Assembly (NCBI GenBank): GCA_038526245.1
Contig: JBCBGZ010000004.1
Span: 20,617 to 84,616, forward strand
Direction: 5' to 3'
DNA length: 64,000 nt
Source: UBA5336 sp038526245
Lineage (GTDB): Bacteria > Pseudomonadota > Alphaproteobacteria > Caulobacterales > Hyphomonadaceae
Every line of letters begins with the position of its first letter. Position 1 is the first letter of the stretch. Below are positions 34,411 to 43,215 of the stretch, piece after piece. Below the pieces are notes generated by a model. That model was given only the letters and a program-made list of their open reading frames with translations, searched no databases and was not told the origin of the DNA. A program made the translations under genes and the position numbers.

Positions 34411-36159
34411 TCAGGCCCGTTTCAGAAAGCGATTCATGAACGGCTTCGCGGTAAACGACTCGCGGCGTTTGCGCGGCGCGGCCGCAGGGCGAACACCATC
34501 GGGCAGGCGCGGTGGAATATGGGCTGCAGACTTCAGCAACCGCTCCAGGCTGGCTTGCGGCACCCGTTTATCCTTGGGGATCGAATAGGGGTGGCTTTTC
34601 CACTTATGGAAGCATGACTGCCAGTACTGGAACGTCATCAGATCGTCCGGCGTGCCCCAGCCGATATAGTGGTCAATATCGAACACGCGCACATCCAGGC
34701 CGAGGGCAATCGCGTCCTCAACCAGGCTGTCGACATAGAATTCATTGTTCACACGGCCATTTCGCTCCACGAGGCGCTGGGTACAGCGGGCAAAGTCCCC
34801 GGCGTGCCGGAATGTGAAGGTTCCAGTGACCATGGGTGCGGTTTTCGGGTCATCTGGCGCGGCTTTCACCCGCATGCCGATAATCCGGCCATCCTGGTCG
34901 GTCTCACACCAGCCAAACTGCTCGGGCCGGCGTTGGCCATCTGCGTGTCCACGGATGGTCCAGACGATGACGTCTGGTCCGTCGCCCGTCATCAGCGCTT
35001 CGAAGGCAGAGGTGTCGAACAGCATGCCATTGTCGCAGGCGCCAATGGTGAGCGGTTTGTCCAATGAGAGCCCTTCAAGCCCCTCGAGGCAGGTGATGGC
35101 CTGTCCCTCGGTGAGCCCGTCCAGAATATGGGGGCTGGCCTCCACGAAGGACGTGCGCAGTTTGCGCTGAATTTCCACGAGCGATGGAAGATCCTTGCGG
35201 AGCACGAAGCGGGTGACGGGCGCATCAGGCAGGTCGCGCGCGGCCTGGATCACCATCGGCCGTCCAGATACCTGGATTAGCGGCTTCGGCGTGGCGTAGC
35301 CTGCCTTGGAAAAGCGCGAGCCGAGTCCCGCCATGGGCACCATGACGGCGCCGGTCTGTTGCGCCCGGGTGCCGCTGTCCAGCAAGAGTCGGCGGAAACA
35401 GGCAGACCAGCCCAGATATTCTTCAAGATCGGCTGGCGTGCCCCACTGCATGAAGTGCTGAAGCTCATATACGGCAGTGCGCGCCCCGGCGTCCTGCAGG
35501 ACCTTGTAGGCCAAGGAGACGTAGTATTCTCCGTTTACGGAGTAATCGAGCGCCATTTGTGCGCGCAGGGCTGACAGGCAGAGCTCGCCGGACTTGAAAT
35601 AATACGTGCCGGAAGACGCGTATTCATTCATCGGCGTGTCGGTCCAGGGCTGTTTTTCCTGAATATCGTCCATCCATAGCCCGGTTTCCTTCACATAGGC
35701 ATAGAAGGTCGAGCCGATCGAATGGGGGTGGAACCCGCGATAGGCCGGAATGGCGCCATCGCATGCGGTTTCCCGTAGGAAGGACAGAAATTCCGGATAG
35801 TCCCAATAGCAGGTGAAGTCGCAATAATTGATAATAACGGGCCGCGTCGGATCAATGTGTTCGGCCGCCTGCAGCACCGCGTTTGTGGGCCCAAGCTTAT
35901 GGGCGCCGATTCCGACAATTTTGCCCGTTGGGCAGTACCGGCGCAGGGTTTCCGCCATACGATAGTCCGGGTGGGAAAGGTGGTCTTCATTGCAAATGAA
36001 AATGAAGTCTTCCGTATCCGGAAACATGTCGATGACGTGGGCAATGATCGGCTTGCCGTCCACGGGTATGAGCGGCTTCGGCAACGTGTAGCCCGCCCGG
36101 CGGAAACGCTCGCCAAAGCCAGACATGGGAATCACGATTTGTGGGCGGAGGGCGCTCAT
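34411..36159 (-). CDS. tandem-domain nucleotidyltransferase
   Basis: 582 residues containing two complete NTP-transferase domains in one chain. Domain 1 (about 5-270) starts PMSGFGERFRRAGYTLPKPL and has NYCDFTCYW as the metal-binding Asp region. Domain 2 (about 290-530) starts PMAGLGSRFSKAGYATPKPL with TIGACDNGMLFD. Both keep the G-x-G-x-R-F signature and PKPL, so both look active. A basic C-terminal tail follows (AAAPRKRRESF). Family members activate sugars or polar head groups with CTP, UTP or dTTP; the substrates here are unknown. The start overlaps the aldolase stop (ATGA), so the two proteins likely serve one pathway. Confidence 0.85.
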   Translation of the reverse strand: MSALRPQIVIPMSGFGERFRRAGYTLPKPLIPVDGKPIIAHVIDMFPDTEDFIFICNEDHLSHPDYRMAETLRRYCPTGKIVGIGAHKLGPTNAVLQAAEHIDPTRPVIINYCDFTCYWDYPEFLSFLRETACDGAIPAYRGFHPHSIGSTFYAYVKETGLWMDDIQEKQPWTDTPMNEYASSGTYYFKSGELCLSALRAQMALDYSVNGEYYVSLAYKVLQDAGARTAVYELQHFMQWGTPADLEEYLGWSACFRRLLLDSGTRAQQTGAVMVPMAGLGSRFSKAGYATPKPLIQVSGRPMVIQAARDLPDAPVTRFVLRKDLPSLVEIQRKLRTSFVEASPHILDGLTEGQAITCLEGLEGLSLDKPLTIGACDNGMLFDTSAFEALMTGDGPDVIVWTIRGHADGQRRPEQFGWCETDQDGRIIGMRVKAAPDDPKTAPMVTGTFTFRHAGDFARCTQRLVERNGRVNNEFYVDSLVEDAIALGLDVRVFDIDHYIGWGTPDDLMTFQYWQSCFHKWKSHPYSIPKDKRVPQASLERLLKSAAHIPPRLPDGVRPAAAPRKRRESFTAKPFMNRFLKRA

Positions 36160-37178
36160 ACGGCAATATCCTTGGCTAGGGGCCGGGCCTTGCGGGAGGC
36201 ATCAACGATCTTTCGGTGGGCCTCTGCATCCCAGTTGCGCAATTCTGCTTCATCGGCGGGCGTCAGCGGGACCACTTGGCGACCCTTCGGTATTCTCAGC
36301 GCGATCTGGACCAGCATGTCCGCCAGGGCTGCTGCGCCGCCGCGCAACCCTTCTCGCAGGTAAAGGCCGTGACCCTCAAGAACAATGAGGCCGGGGAGCG
36401 TGCCGGTGGTCTCACCGAATTCGGCAATAACGCTGGGTACGGAGTACACCGTGCGGGCCAGGGCGCCGCCGCCACCGAGGTAGACAACCTGGTCTGGGAC
36501 GAGCGCACCGGACGTGAGGGCCGCCACCGCTGTGTCATCACAGGCGAGGGCAGTTGCAAGCGGGTGATCGAGAGCGGCGTAGCCCGGTAGAACCGGCAAG
36601 TCCGGGGAGACCATTTCAAACGCGCGTGCAGGAAGATCCAGCGTTGCGCATGTCTCTCTCAGGCGCGCTTCAGCGATGGCTGGGCGCTTGCCGCCGACGA
36701 TAATGCCATGATTAGCCAGGATAACGGTGTTTACAGGCGCGTTATCGAGAAGTGCCTTGAGCGCTTCCGCAAGGGGTTGTCCCGGCTTGGTGTAGGGCAC
36801 CACCGGTATGTCGCCACAGGCCCCCCCAATCAGGGTGCGGACGATTACGCCTATGGGGTGGGCATGCAGAACGCAGCGCTGGGGCATCAGCGCGTGCATG
36901 GCTGTCTCGATGGAGGGTTTCAGAGATGTGTCGCCGCGCACAGCCGGAGAGAAGTCCGCCGCGCCTGCCATGGCGAGCGTCTTAGCCTCCTGCAGATCCA
37001 ACACTGCAAACATGTCGGTATCTTCCGCGTCTGCCATCCAGTGTCCGGAAGCTTTCACCAAAAGACGACCCAGCGCTTTTACGGAGCTGTTGCCCCCGCC
37101 GCCCTGGACGAGAAGGGGCTCCCGCCCGACCGAAGCACTGACGGTACGCAACTCCTGATACAGGGACGGGTGAGACAT
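36156..37178 (-). CDS. class II aldolase/adducin family protein
   Basis: 340 residues. The N-terminal class II aldolase domain has LLVQGGGGNSSVKALGRLLV and ASGHWM, TSLKPSIETAMHALMP with the catalytic Glu, the zinc ligands in VLHAHPIGV, and NHGIIVGGKR with the third His, close to the rhamnulose-phosphate aldolase/RhaD-type branch. The C-terminal 120 residues (VYLGGGGALARTV, LIVLEGHGLYL) form a second region also seen in that branch. First gene of a two-gene operon with the tandem nucleotidyltransferase. Confidence 0.85.
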   Translation of the reverse strand: MSHPSLYQELRTVSASVGREPLLVQGGGGNSSVKALGRLLVKASGHWMADAEDTDMFAVLDLQEAKTLAMAGAADFSPAVRGDTSLKPSIETAMHALMPQRCVLHAHPIGVIVRTLIGGACGDIPVVPYTKPGQPLAEALKALLDNAPVNTVILANHGIIVGGKRPAIAEARLRETCATLDLPARAFEMVSPDLPVLPGYAALDHPLATALACDDTAVAALTSGALVPDQVVYLGGGGALARTVYSVPSVIAEFGETTGTLPGLIVLEGHGLYLREGLRGGAAALADMLVQIALRIPKGRQVVPLTPADEAELRNWDAEAHRKIVDASRKARPLAKDIAV

Positions 37179-37247
37179 TTGGGGGCCTTCGACTCTGACG
37201 GATTTTCGTCAAAGTCGCAGGCTGAGGTTTACAAACCGTTCAGCGAC

Positions 37248-39245
37248 CTATTGCGCTGGCGTCAGCCAGGCAGATTCCGCCAAATCGACCACATCACCCA
37301 TGATATTGGTGATCTTGAAGTCCTTCGGCGTGTATACGCGTGCCACACCCATCTGCTTCAGCGCCATGCCGTCTTCCGGCGGGATAATGCCGCCCACCAC
37401 CAGGGGTATGTGGTCGAGACCGGCCTTGCGCATTTCCGAGATCGTTTCTCGAACGAGGTCCAGGTGACTTCCGGACAGGATGGACAGGCCGAGCACATGG
37501 GCCCCGGCATCCTTGGCCTGGGCGACGATTTCTTCCGGCGTGAAACGGATGCCGTTATAGACCACTTCCATGCCGACCGCGCGTGCCCGCGCGGCAATCT
37601 GTTCGGCGCCGTTGGAGTGCCCGTCCAGGCCAGGTTTGCCGAGCACATAGGTCAGGCGCCGCCCAAGCTTGTCGGAGAGCTCGTCCACGCGGGTTTTCAC
37701 GGCCTCCATGTCTTCATCGCCGCCCGTATCGATCACGAGCGCCACGCCGGTTGGCCCGCGATACTCGCCGAAGACCTCGCGCAGGGCTGAGCCCCATGCC
37801 CCGGTCGTGACACCGGCTTTCGCGCAGGCAATGGAGGGCTCCATGATATTCCCGCCCAGGCTGGCGGCTTCTTTCAGTATACGGAGGGCTTCATCGGCAG
37901 CGGTCTGATCCCGGCTCGCCCGCCAGGCTTGCAAGGCGCGAATCTGGGCGTTCTCTACGGCGGGATCGACGGTCTGGATGGCGTCTTCGCCCGCGCTGAG
38001 GGGGCTTTCTTCTGTGGTCGTGTATTTGTTCACGCCGACAACGGTCTGCGTGTCCGTTTCGATGCCGCGTACACGTTCCATGTGTGAGGCGACGAGTTGT
38101 TCCTTCATATAGTCGATGGATTGAGTCGCGCCGCCGCGGCCATCGATCGTCGACAACTCCTCGCGGGCAAAGCCTTTCAGCTCTTCCGTCTTGCCATCGA
38201 CGACGTGGGAGCCGTCGAACAGATCTTCGAACTCCAGCAGGTCAGTTTCATAGGCGAGGATCTGTTGCAGGCGCAGGGACCATTGCTGATCCCATGGGCG
38301 CGGCAGGCCCATGGCTTCGTTCCAGGCGGGAAGCTGCAAGGCGCGGCAGCGGGCTCGTTTGGACAGCGTCACGGCCAGCGCTTCAATCAGGATCCGGTAG
38401 ACATTGTTTTCCGGCTGCGGCTCGGTCAGGCCCAGGGAATTGACCTGCACGCCATAGCGGAAGCGGAGAGCCTTGGCGTCTTCCACGCCATAGCGCTGGC
38501 GGCCAATTTCTTCCCAAAGGTCAACAAAAGCGCGCATCTTGCAGAGCTCGGTGACAAAGCGCACGCCCGCATTCACGAAGAAACTAATCCGCCCAAAGAC
38601 GATTGGGAAGTCCGCTTCCGGCACCTGCCCGCCTGCCTTCACCGTGTCCAGTACGGCGATGGCTGTGGCGAGGGCGTAGGCCAGCTCCTGCTCCGGCGTC
38701 GCGCCCGCTTCCTGCAGGTGATAGCTGCAGACATTCATCGGGTTCCATTTGGGCACTTCGGTGTAGCACCACGCGATCATGTCTCCGATCAGGCGCATGG
38801 AGGGCTCGGGTGGGAACACATAGGTGCCGCGCGAGAGATACTCCTTGATAATGTCGTTCTGGGTCGTGCCGCGCAGTTTCTTGCGGTCATCGCCGCGCTC
38901 ATCGGCCAGGGCCACATACATCGCCAGCAGCCAGGCCGCTGGGGCGTTGATCGTCATGGAGGTGTTCATGTCCTCCAGGGGCAGTTGGTCAAACAAGGTG
39001 CGCATATCGCCGAGATGGGAAACAGGCACGCCGACTTTCCCAACCTCGCCCTTGGAGAGGATATGATCACTGTCAAAGGCGGTCTGGGTCGGCAGGTCGA
39101 AGGCAATCGAGAGGCCGGTTTGGCCCTTGGCGAGATTGCCGCGATATAAGGCGTTAGACTTCTCTGCGGTGGAGTGGCCCGCATAGGTACGAAAGATCCA
39201 GGGCCTGTCCGGCGCGTGCTGGAAGGGGGTTTCTGTGTCCGCCAT
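37248..39245 (-). CDS. ecm: ethylmalonyl-CoA mutase (MeaA-like)
   Basis: Adenosylcobalamin-dependent mutase converting (2R)-ethylmalonyl-CoA to methylsuccinyl-CoA in the ethylmalonyl-CoA pathway. 665 residues in one chain: a TIM-barrel substrate domain (RTYAGHSTAEKSNALYRGNL, IAFDLPTQTAFDSDH, GTTQNDIIKEYLSRGTYVFP) and a C-terminal B12-binding domain with the D-x-H-x-x-G motif (PGLDGHSNGAEQI) and LGLSILSGSH. Its neighbourhood with crotonyl-CoA carboxylase/reductase 2 kb away favours Ecm over methylmalonyl-CoA mutase. Confidence 0.93.
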   Translation of the reverse strand: MADTETPFQHAPDRPWIFRTYAGHSTAEKSNALYRGNLAKGQTGLSIAFDLPTQTAFDSDHILSKGEVGKVGVPVSHLGDMRTLFDQLPLEDMNTSMTINAPAAWLLAMYVALADERGDDRKKLRGTTQNDIIKEYLSRGTYVFPPEPSMRLIGDMIAWCYTEVPKWNPMNVCSYHLQEAGATPEQELAYALATAIAVLDTVKAGGQVPEADFPIVFGRISFFVNAGVRFVTELCKMRAFVDLWEEIGRQRYGVEDAKALRFRYGVQVNSLGLTEPQPENNVYRILIEALAVTLSKRARCRALQLPAWNEAMGLPRPWDQQWSLRLQQILAYETDLLEFEDLFDGSHVVDGKTEELKGFAREELSTIDGRGGATQSIDYMKEQLVASHMERVRGIETDTQTVVGVNKYTTTEESPLSAGEDAIQTVDPAVENAQIRALQAWRASRDQTAADEALRILKEAASLGGNIMEPSIACAKAGVTTGAWGSALREVFGEYRGPTGVALVIDTGGDEDMEAVKTRVDELSDKLGRRLTYVLGKPGLDGHSNGAEQIAARARAVGMEVVYNGIRFTPEEIVAQAKDAGAHVLGLSILSGSHLDLVRETISEMRKAGLDHIPLVVGGIIPPEDGMALKQMGVARVYTPKDFKITNIMGDVVDLAESAWLTPAQ

Positions 39246-39438
39246 GGGCTCTGGTCCTTTTCCTCCGGCCGGGTTGGCCCCGGTTTGTGCGCTGCAAAAA
39301 TGACGCCGGTGTCAGGCCTTGGCAAGGGATTCGAAAGCCATGAATTTATGCATGGTGTGGCTGACAAAACCCTGCCTATTCGCAAGTGCAGTATCAGATT
39401 AAGTAGATCGTCTCGCACTCGCGCACAGGATATCACCC

Positions 39439-39732
39439 ATGATGACTGCTGATCTTGTTGGGACGTTGGCCGCCTGCCTGACGACGGCGTCGTTTCTGCC
39501 CCAGGCTGTCAAAGTGTTTCAGACCCGCAATACGGAGGGCATTTCGCTGACCATGTATGCCATGTTCTGTCTCGGTGTTGCGCTGTGGCTTGCCTATGGA
39601 GTGATGACGGGCGCGATGCCGGTGATCCTGGCAAATGCCGTGACGCTCGTGCTTGCATCGGGCATCCTGACAATGAAACTGCGCGCCGTTCTGTCAGAGG
39701 GTTACGGTACAAGGCCGATCCTCTCCCAATAG
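39439..39732 (+). CDS. SemiSWEET-type sugar transporter
   Basis: 97-residue membrane protein with three predicted helices. It has the PQ-type motif TASFLPQAVKVFQTRNTEGI, then SLTMYAMFCLGVALWLAYGV and PVILANAVTLVLASGIL. Bacterial SemiSWEETs dimerise to make a sugar uniporter. The 3' end overlaps the convergent aminotransferase by 31 bases. Two ATG codons at the start. Confidence 0.88.
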   Translation: MMTADLVGTLAACLTTASFLPQAVKVFQTRNTEGISLTMYAMFCLGVALWLAYGVMTGAMPVILANAVTLVLASGILTMKLRAVLSEGYGTRPILSQ

Positions 39733-40550
39733 GCAGACTGGACGGCGCGCGTGACGGGGCCGGGCGTCCCCGGGCCTATGTCCTGGCCGTCGATCTCGAT
39801 AACTGGAAGGACCATGCCACCTGACGAAGTGAGAAACACTTCACTGGCCGCCATCATGTCTTCGACACGAAAGGCCGACTCCAGCGCATCGATGGCGCCG
39901 AGCTCCAGCACGGCGGCGCGGGTCACGCCGCCCAAGATCGCGGGAGACAGGTCCCGCGTGCGCACGACGCCGCGGGTGTCCACGATCCACACATTGGCAG
40001 ACGCGGCCTCTGTAACCATGCCGTCTTCATGCATGATCGCGGTCTGCGCGCCACGCTCTCCGGCCCGGCGATATGCCAGGGCCTGACTCAATAATTGTGT
40101 CGTCTTGAGATCGCGCCGCGCCCATCTCGTGTCCGGCAGGGTCGCCGCTCCGATCCCGTCTCGCGCTCGGTCGTCCACCAGTTTTCGGGACTCGCAAAAG
40201 GCAAACAGGCGGGGGCGAAGGTGCGCAGGCCCCGCAAAGTCACGCTCGCCATAATCGCCGGCCGTCACCTGGAGGTAGACCACACCTTCGTCGAGCGCAT
40301 TCTGGCGGCAGAGCGCGGTCTCCATCGCCTCAATCTCCGGCAGTGACAGCGGCAACGGCAAATCGATCCCCGCGAGTGAGCGTGCGAGCCGGTCCAGATG
40401 CGCGCAGCTATCCACCAGACGCCCGCCAACTACGGATGTCACTTCGTATACGGAATGGGCAAACAGGAGCCCGCGATCAAACAGCGGCACTCGTGCATCG
40501 CGCGCAAGCTGAATCTTGCCGTCCAGATAGACATAAGCGCACGTCTTCAC
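39702..40550 (-). CDS. class IV PLP aminotransferase (D-amino acid aminotransferase-like)
   Basis: 282-residue fold-type IV aminotransferase. AYVYLDGKIQLARDARVPLF then DRGLLFAHSVYEVTSVVGGR; the PLP Lys is in ARRDLKTTQLLSQALAYRRA; ASANVWIVDTRGV and ILGGVTRAAVLELG follow. This arrangement is D-alanine aminotransferase-like; branched-chain aminotransferase or ADC lyase remain possible. Start is GTG 40550 because AGGAG lies seven bases upstream and the family N-terminus begins there. Confidence 0.9.
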   Translation of the reverse strand: MKTCAYVYLDGKIQLARDARVPLFDRGLLFAHSVYEVTSVVGGRLVDSCAHLDRLARSLAGIDLPLPLSLPEIEAMETALCRQNALDEGVVYLQVTAGDYGERDFAGPAHLRPRLFAFCESRKLVDDRARDGIGAATLPDTRWARRDLKTTQLLSQALAYRRAGERGAQTAIMHEDGMVTEAASANVWIVDTRGVVRTRDLSPAILGGVTRAAVLELGAIDALESAFRVEDMMAASEVFLTSSGGMVLPVIEIDGQDIGPGTPGPVTRAVQSAYWERIGLVP

Positions 40551-40637
40551 GGCAGACTCCTGATTGATCAAGCCAATTGTTATTGAGTCTTTATTCCGAC
40601 CACCTAATCTTTGAAAAGGGTCTTTGGTGAGGGGAAT

Positions 40638-41306
40638 ATGGCAGAGTCTAATGATTCGGGGAGCAACGGTTCCGATCAGTCTGGCGTCAGCTGGATGTCT
40701 TCCGGGTGGACAGGATTCTTCTTGGCCGCTTTGTGCGTTTTTTATGCCTTGATCGCAATCCAAGAAGTCGCGCTCACCTGGTCCGGCAAGCCACGCCTGG
40801 TCCCGTGGTTGATCGGCGACTACTCGTCACTCGAACAGAACCAACAAGCCTTGATCGCACAGGCAACGTTTACGTCGTTTGGGGCGGTTATTGGAGCGAC
40901 TTTGATCAGCTTGAAAGGGCTGCACAGGTATGTGTCTGAGAAAGGAGACCTCCGACCATCTTACATCGGAAGTTATGTGATCGGTCCGTGGGGTGCTGGC
41001 GTTCTGGGTTTCTCGGTTTTTGCCTTAGTCCAGGGCGGTTTATTGGCGTTCAGCACATCAGATTCTGCTGCAGACCAACGTGAGGCGGCGTATCTTGCTT
41101 TGGGCATTCTTGCTGGGTTTGGCTGGCGGAGCGTCGGTGCCAAAATTGAAGAAGTGATTGAAACACTGTTCTCGACGAAGAAGTCGGTTCGCACGACCCC
41201 TTCGAGTGGGGCTAGCTCGGATTCTGAATCTCCGCCCCCTACCGATGGCGATAGCCGTTCAGGCGAAGCGGAAATAGCCGGTCGAAAGCCACCCGACACA
41301 GAATAG
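40638..41306 (+). CDS. orphan membrane protein (222 aa)
   Basis: Unrecognised. The N-terminal tail is Ser/Asn/Gly-rich (AESNDSGSNGSDQSGVSWMS), followed by hydrophobic segments near residues 25-44 (TGFFLAALCVFYALIAIQ), 75-95, 115-138 (YVIGPWGAGVLGFSVFAL) and a weaker one near 150-170. A disordered C-terminal tail rich in Ser, Pro and acidic residues ends the protein. GAGGGG precedes the ATG. Base composition is slightly more AT-rich than its neighbours and it interrupts an otherwise metabolic region, so recent acquisition is possible. Confidence 0.65.
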   Translation: MAESNDSGSNGSDQSGVSWMSSGWTGFFLAALCVFYALIAIQEVALTWSGKPRLVPWLIGDYSSLEQNQQALIAQATFTSFGAVIGATLISLKGLHRYVSEKGDLRPSYIGSYVIGPWGAGVLGFSVFALVQGGLLAFSTSDSAADQREAAYLALGILAGFGWRSVGAKIEEVIETLFSTKKSVRTTPSSGASSDSESPPPTDGDSRSGEAEIAGRKPPDTE

Positions 41307-41401
41307 GGTCTGAAATAGTTTTTCTTTCCCGACACCTAAGCGGGCATATGTTCTGCCCCGGTGCAACCAAAGTCTATCGTGCTGCACCGCAACAAACCGC
41401 T

Positions 41402-41411
41402 TGCAATTGCA
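41402..41411. promoter_or_regulatory. palindrome TGCAATTGCA upstream of ccr
   Basis: A perfect 10-bp palindrome 83 bases before the ccr start. Its TTGCAA half-site resembles sites of short-chain acyl-CoA regulators (ScfR/PccR/RamB type), but a full TTTGCAA-N4-TTGCAAA site is not present. Tentative. Confidence 0.3.
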
Positions 41412-41494
41412 CAATACGTGCATCAGTCTGACGGCCTGGGAGGTTCCGTAACAGGCGAAACGCAGGATGGAACTTTAATTCGGAGGGATAATTA

Positions 41495-42778
41495 ATGGCC
41501 GATACGCAGACGGGCCGTGTCCAGAAAGACATTTACGATCTCGGCGAAATCCCGCCGGAATTCCATGTTCCAAAAATGATGCATGCCTGGGCCATCCGGC
41601 GCGAGCGCCACGGTCGCCCCGCCACCGCCATGCAACTGGAACAGGTGCCGGTGCCGGAAATCGATAGCGACGAAGTCCTCGTCCTCGTGATGGCGGCTGG
41701 CGTCAACTATAACGGTGTCTGGGCGTGTCTCGGCGAGCCGATTTCCTGTTTCGATAACCGCCATGTGCATAAAGACTATCTGGTCGCCGGCTCCGATGCC
41801 GCGGGGATTGTCTGGGCGGTTGGCAAGAAAGTCACGCGCGTGAAGCCCGGCGACGAAGTTGTGATCCACTGCAATCAGGACGATGGCGACGATGAGGAAT
41901 GTAATGGCGGAGACCCCATGTTTTCGCCCACCCAGCGCATCTGGGGCTACGAAACAGATGATGGCGCCTTTGCACAGTTCGCACGGGTCCAGGCGCGCCA
42001 GTGCATGCCGCGCCCAAAGCACCTCTCCTGGGAAGAGTCGGCCTGTTACACGCTGACCCTCGCCACTGCCTATCGCATGTTGTTCGGCCACCGGCCCCAT
42101 ATCGTGAAGCCGGGCCAGAATGTTTTGGTTTGGGGCGCTTCAGGTGGATTAGGCAGCTTTGGCGTTCAGCTTTGCGCTGTAACGGGCGCCCACGCGATTG
42201 GCGTCGTGTCCAATGATGACAAGTTCGACTTCGTCTACTCCATGGGCGCGAAGGGCGTGCTGAACCGCAAGAACTTCGACTGCTGGGGCCAGTTGCCCAC
42301 GGTGAACGGTCCGGAATTCGGGGACTATATGAAAGCGTGCCGGAAATTCGGCAAAGCGATCTGGGAATTCACCAACAAGAAAGACGTCGACATCGTCTTT
42401 GAGCATCCGGGCGAAAGCACCTTCCCGGTCTCGGTCTTCGTCACCAAGCGCGGCGGCATGATCGTCATCTGTGCCGGCACGACCGGGTTCAATCTCACCA
42501 TGGATGCCCGCTTCCTCTGGATGCGTCAGAAGCGCGTGCAGGGCTCTCACTTTGCAAACCTGGCCCAGGCTTCGGCGGCAAACCAACTGGTGATCGATCG
42601 GCGCATCGATCCGTGTATGTCGGAGGTCTTCCCCTGGGCGGACATTCCGACGGCGCACGAAAAGATGCTCGATAACAAGCACCTGCCAGGCAATATGGCT
42701 GTCCTCGTCGGCAGTCCGCGCCCGGGCCTGCGCACGGTGGAAGACGTATTGGACGTCGGGCCGTTGCCGGCCGCCTAG
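41495..42778 (+). CDS. ccr: crotonyl-CoA carboxylase/reductase
   Basis: NADPH-dependent reductive carboxylase making ethylmalonyl-CoA from crotonyl-CoA and CO2, the key step of the ethylmalonyl-CoA pathway. 427 residues. MDR fold with AAGVNYNGVWACLGEPISCF, HKDYLVAGSDAAGIVWAVG, NGGDPMFSPTQRIWGYETDD and the Rossmann motif VWGASGGLGSFGVQL. The CO2-pocket type residues NYNGVW and CEH-region (DVDIVFEHPGESTFP) are as in Ccr. A strong GGAGGG lies eight bases upstream and a terminator follows. Confidence 0.97.
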   Translation: MADTQTGRVQKDIYDLGEIPPEFHVPKMMHAWAIRRERHGRPATAMQLEQVPVPEIDSDEVLVLVMAAGVNYNGVWACLGEPISCFDNRHVHKDYLVAGSDAAGIVWAVGKKVTRVKPGDEVVIHCNQDDGDDEECNGGDPMFSPTQRIWGYETDDGAFAQFARVQARQCMPRPKHLSWEESACYTLTLATAYRMLFGHRPHIVKPGQNVLVWGASGGLGSFGVQLCAVTGAHAIGVVSNDDKFDFVYSMGAKGVLNRKNFDCWGQLPTVNGPEFGDYMKACRKFGKAIWEFTNKKDVDIVFEHPGESTFPVSVFVTKRGGMIVICAGTTGFNLTMDARFLWMRQKRVQGSHFANLAQASAANQLVIDRRIDPCMSEVFPWADIPTAHEKMLDNKHLPGNMAVLVGSPRPGLRTVEDVLDVGPLPAA

Positions 42779-42808
42779 ACCGCCGGAGACGAATATCCTT
42801 CAGAATGG

Positions 42809-42839
42809 AACCCGCGGGTCTACGGCCTGCGGGTTTTTT
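42809..42839 (+). terminator. intrinsic terminator after ccr
   Basis: AACCCGC pairs with GCGGGTT across a 13-base loop, and the T-run TTTTTT follows, 30 bases after the ccr stop. Confidence 0.8.
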
Positions 42840-42840
42840 C

Positions 42841-43215
42841 GTTCGTGGACGGTCGATTGAACTCGCCTCAATCGAGAATCCCCACATCGCTTCAATCGGC
42901 GCGAGTCTCACAATGGTGCAAGGCGGAATTCTGAGCGCTCAGTGAAGTGATTCCCAAGACCTGTAGTATTATCCGGCAGTCTACCGCACGGCTTTAATTA
43001 CCAAGTCGCCGTTAACTAAAATACAGACAGCTCAGGCGCGAAATCATGCCAAAAAGAGTGCTGCACAAAGTGTACACGCTTTGGGGGAATGCGCTTTAGC
43101 GCGCCTGTTTGGCTGCGTATACGGGAAGAGACTAAGCGGCGTTGTGCCGGAAGTTGGCCTGATCTCCCCGGGGAGAGGCAAGGGCAAAAACTTAAGTGAA
43201 GCCAAGGGGTTTGGA
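42841..43215. other. 375-bp intergenic region with palindromes
   Basis: No coding sequence is supported. It probably carries the promoter and long leader of the repeat protein at 43216. It contains GCGCTTTAGCGC at 43091-43102 (4-bp stem) and a perfect 14-bp palindrome TCTCCCCGGGGAGA at 43163-43176, 40 bases before the start codon. The latter could fold in the leader mRNA. No conserved RNA family recognised. Confidence 0.4.

Noticed and set aside
36156..37178. aldolase as a complete rhamnose-catabolism locus
   Set aside because: No rhamnose isomerase, kinase or dehydrogenase domain nearby; the coupling is to a nucleotidyltransferase.
38097..39149. 350-codon plus-strand ORF inside ecm
   Set aside because: Antisense to a fully conserved mutase; no independent evidence.
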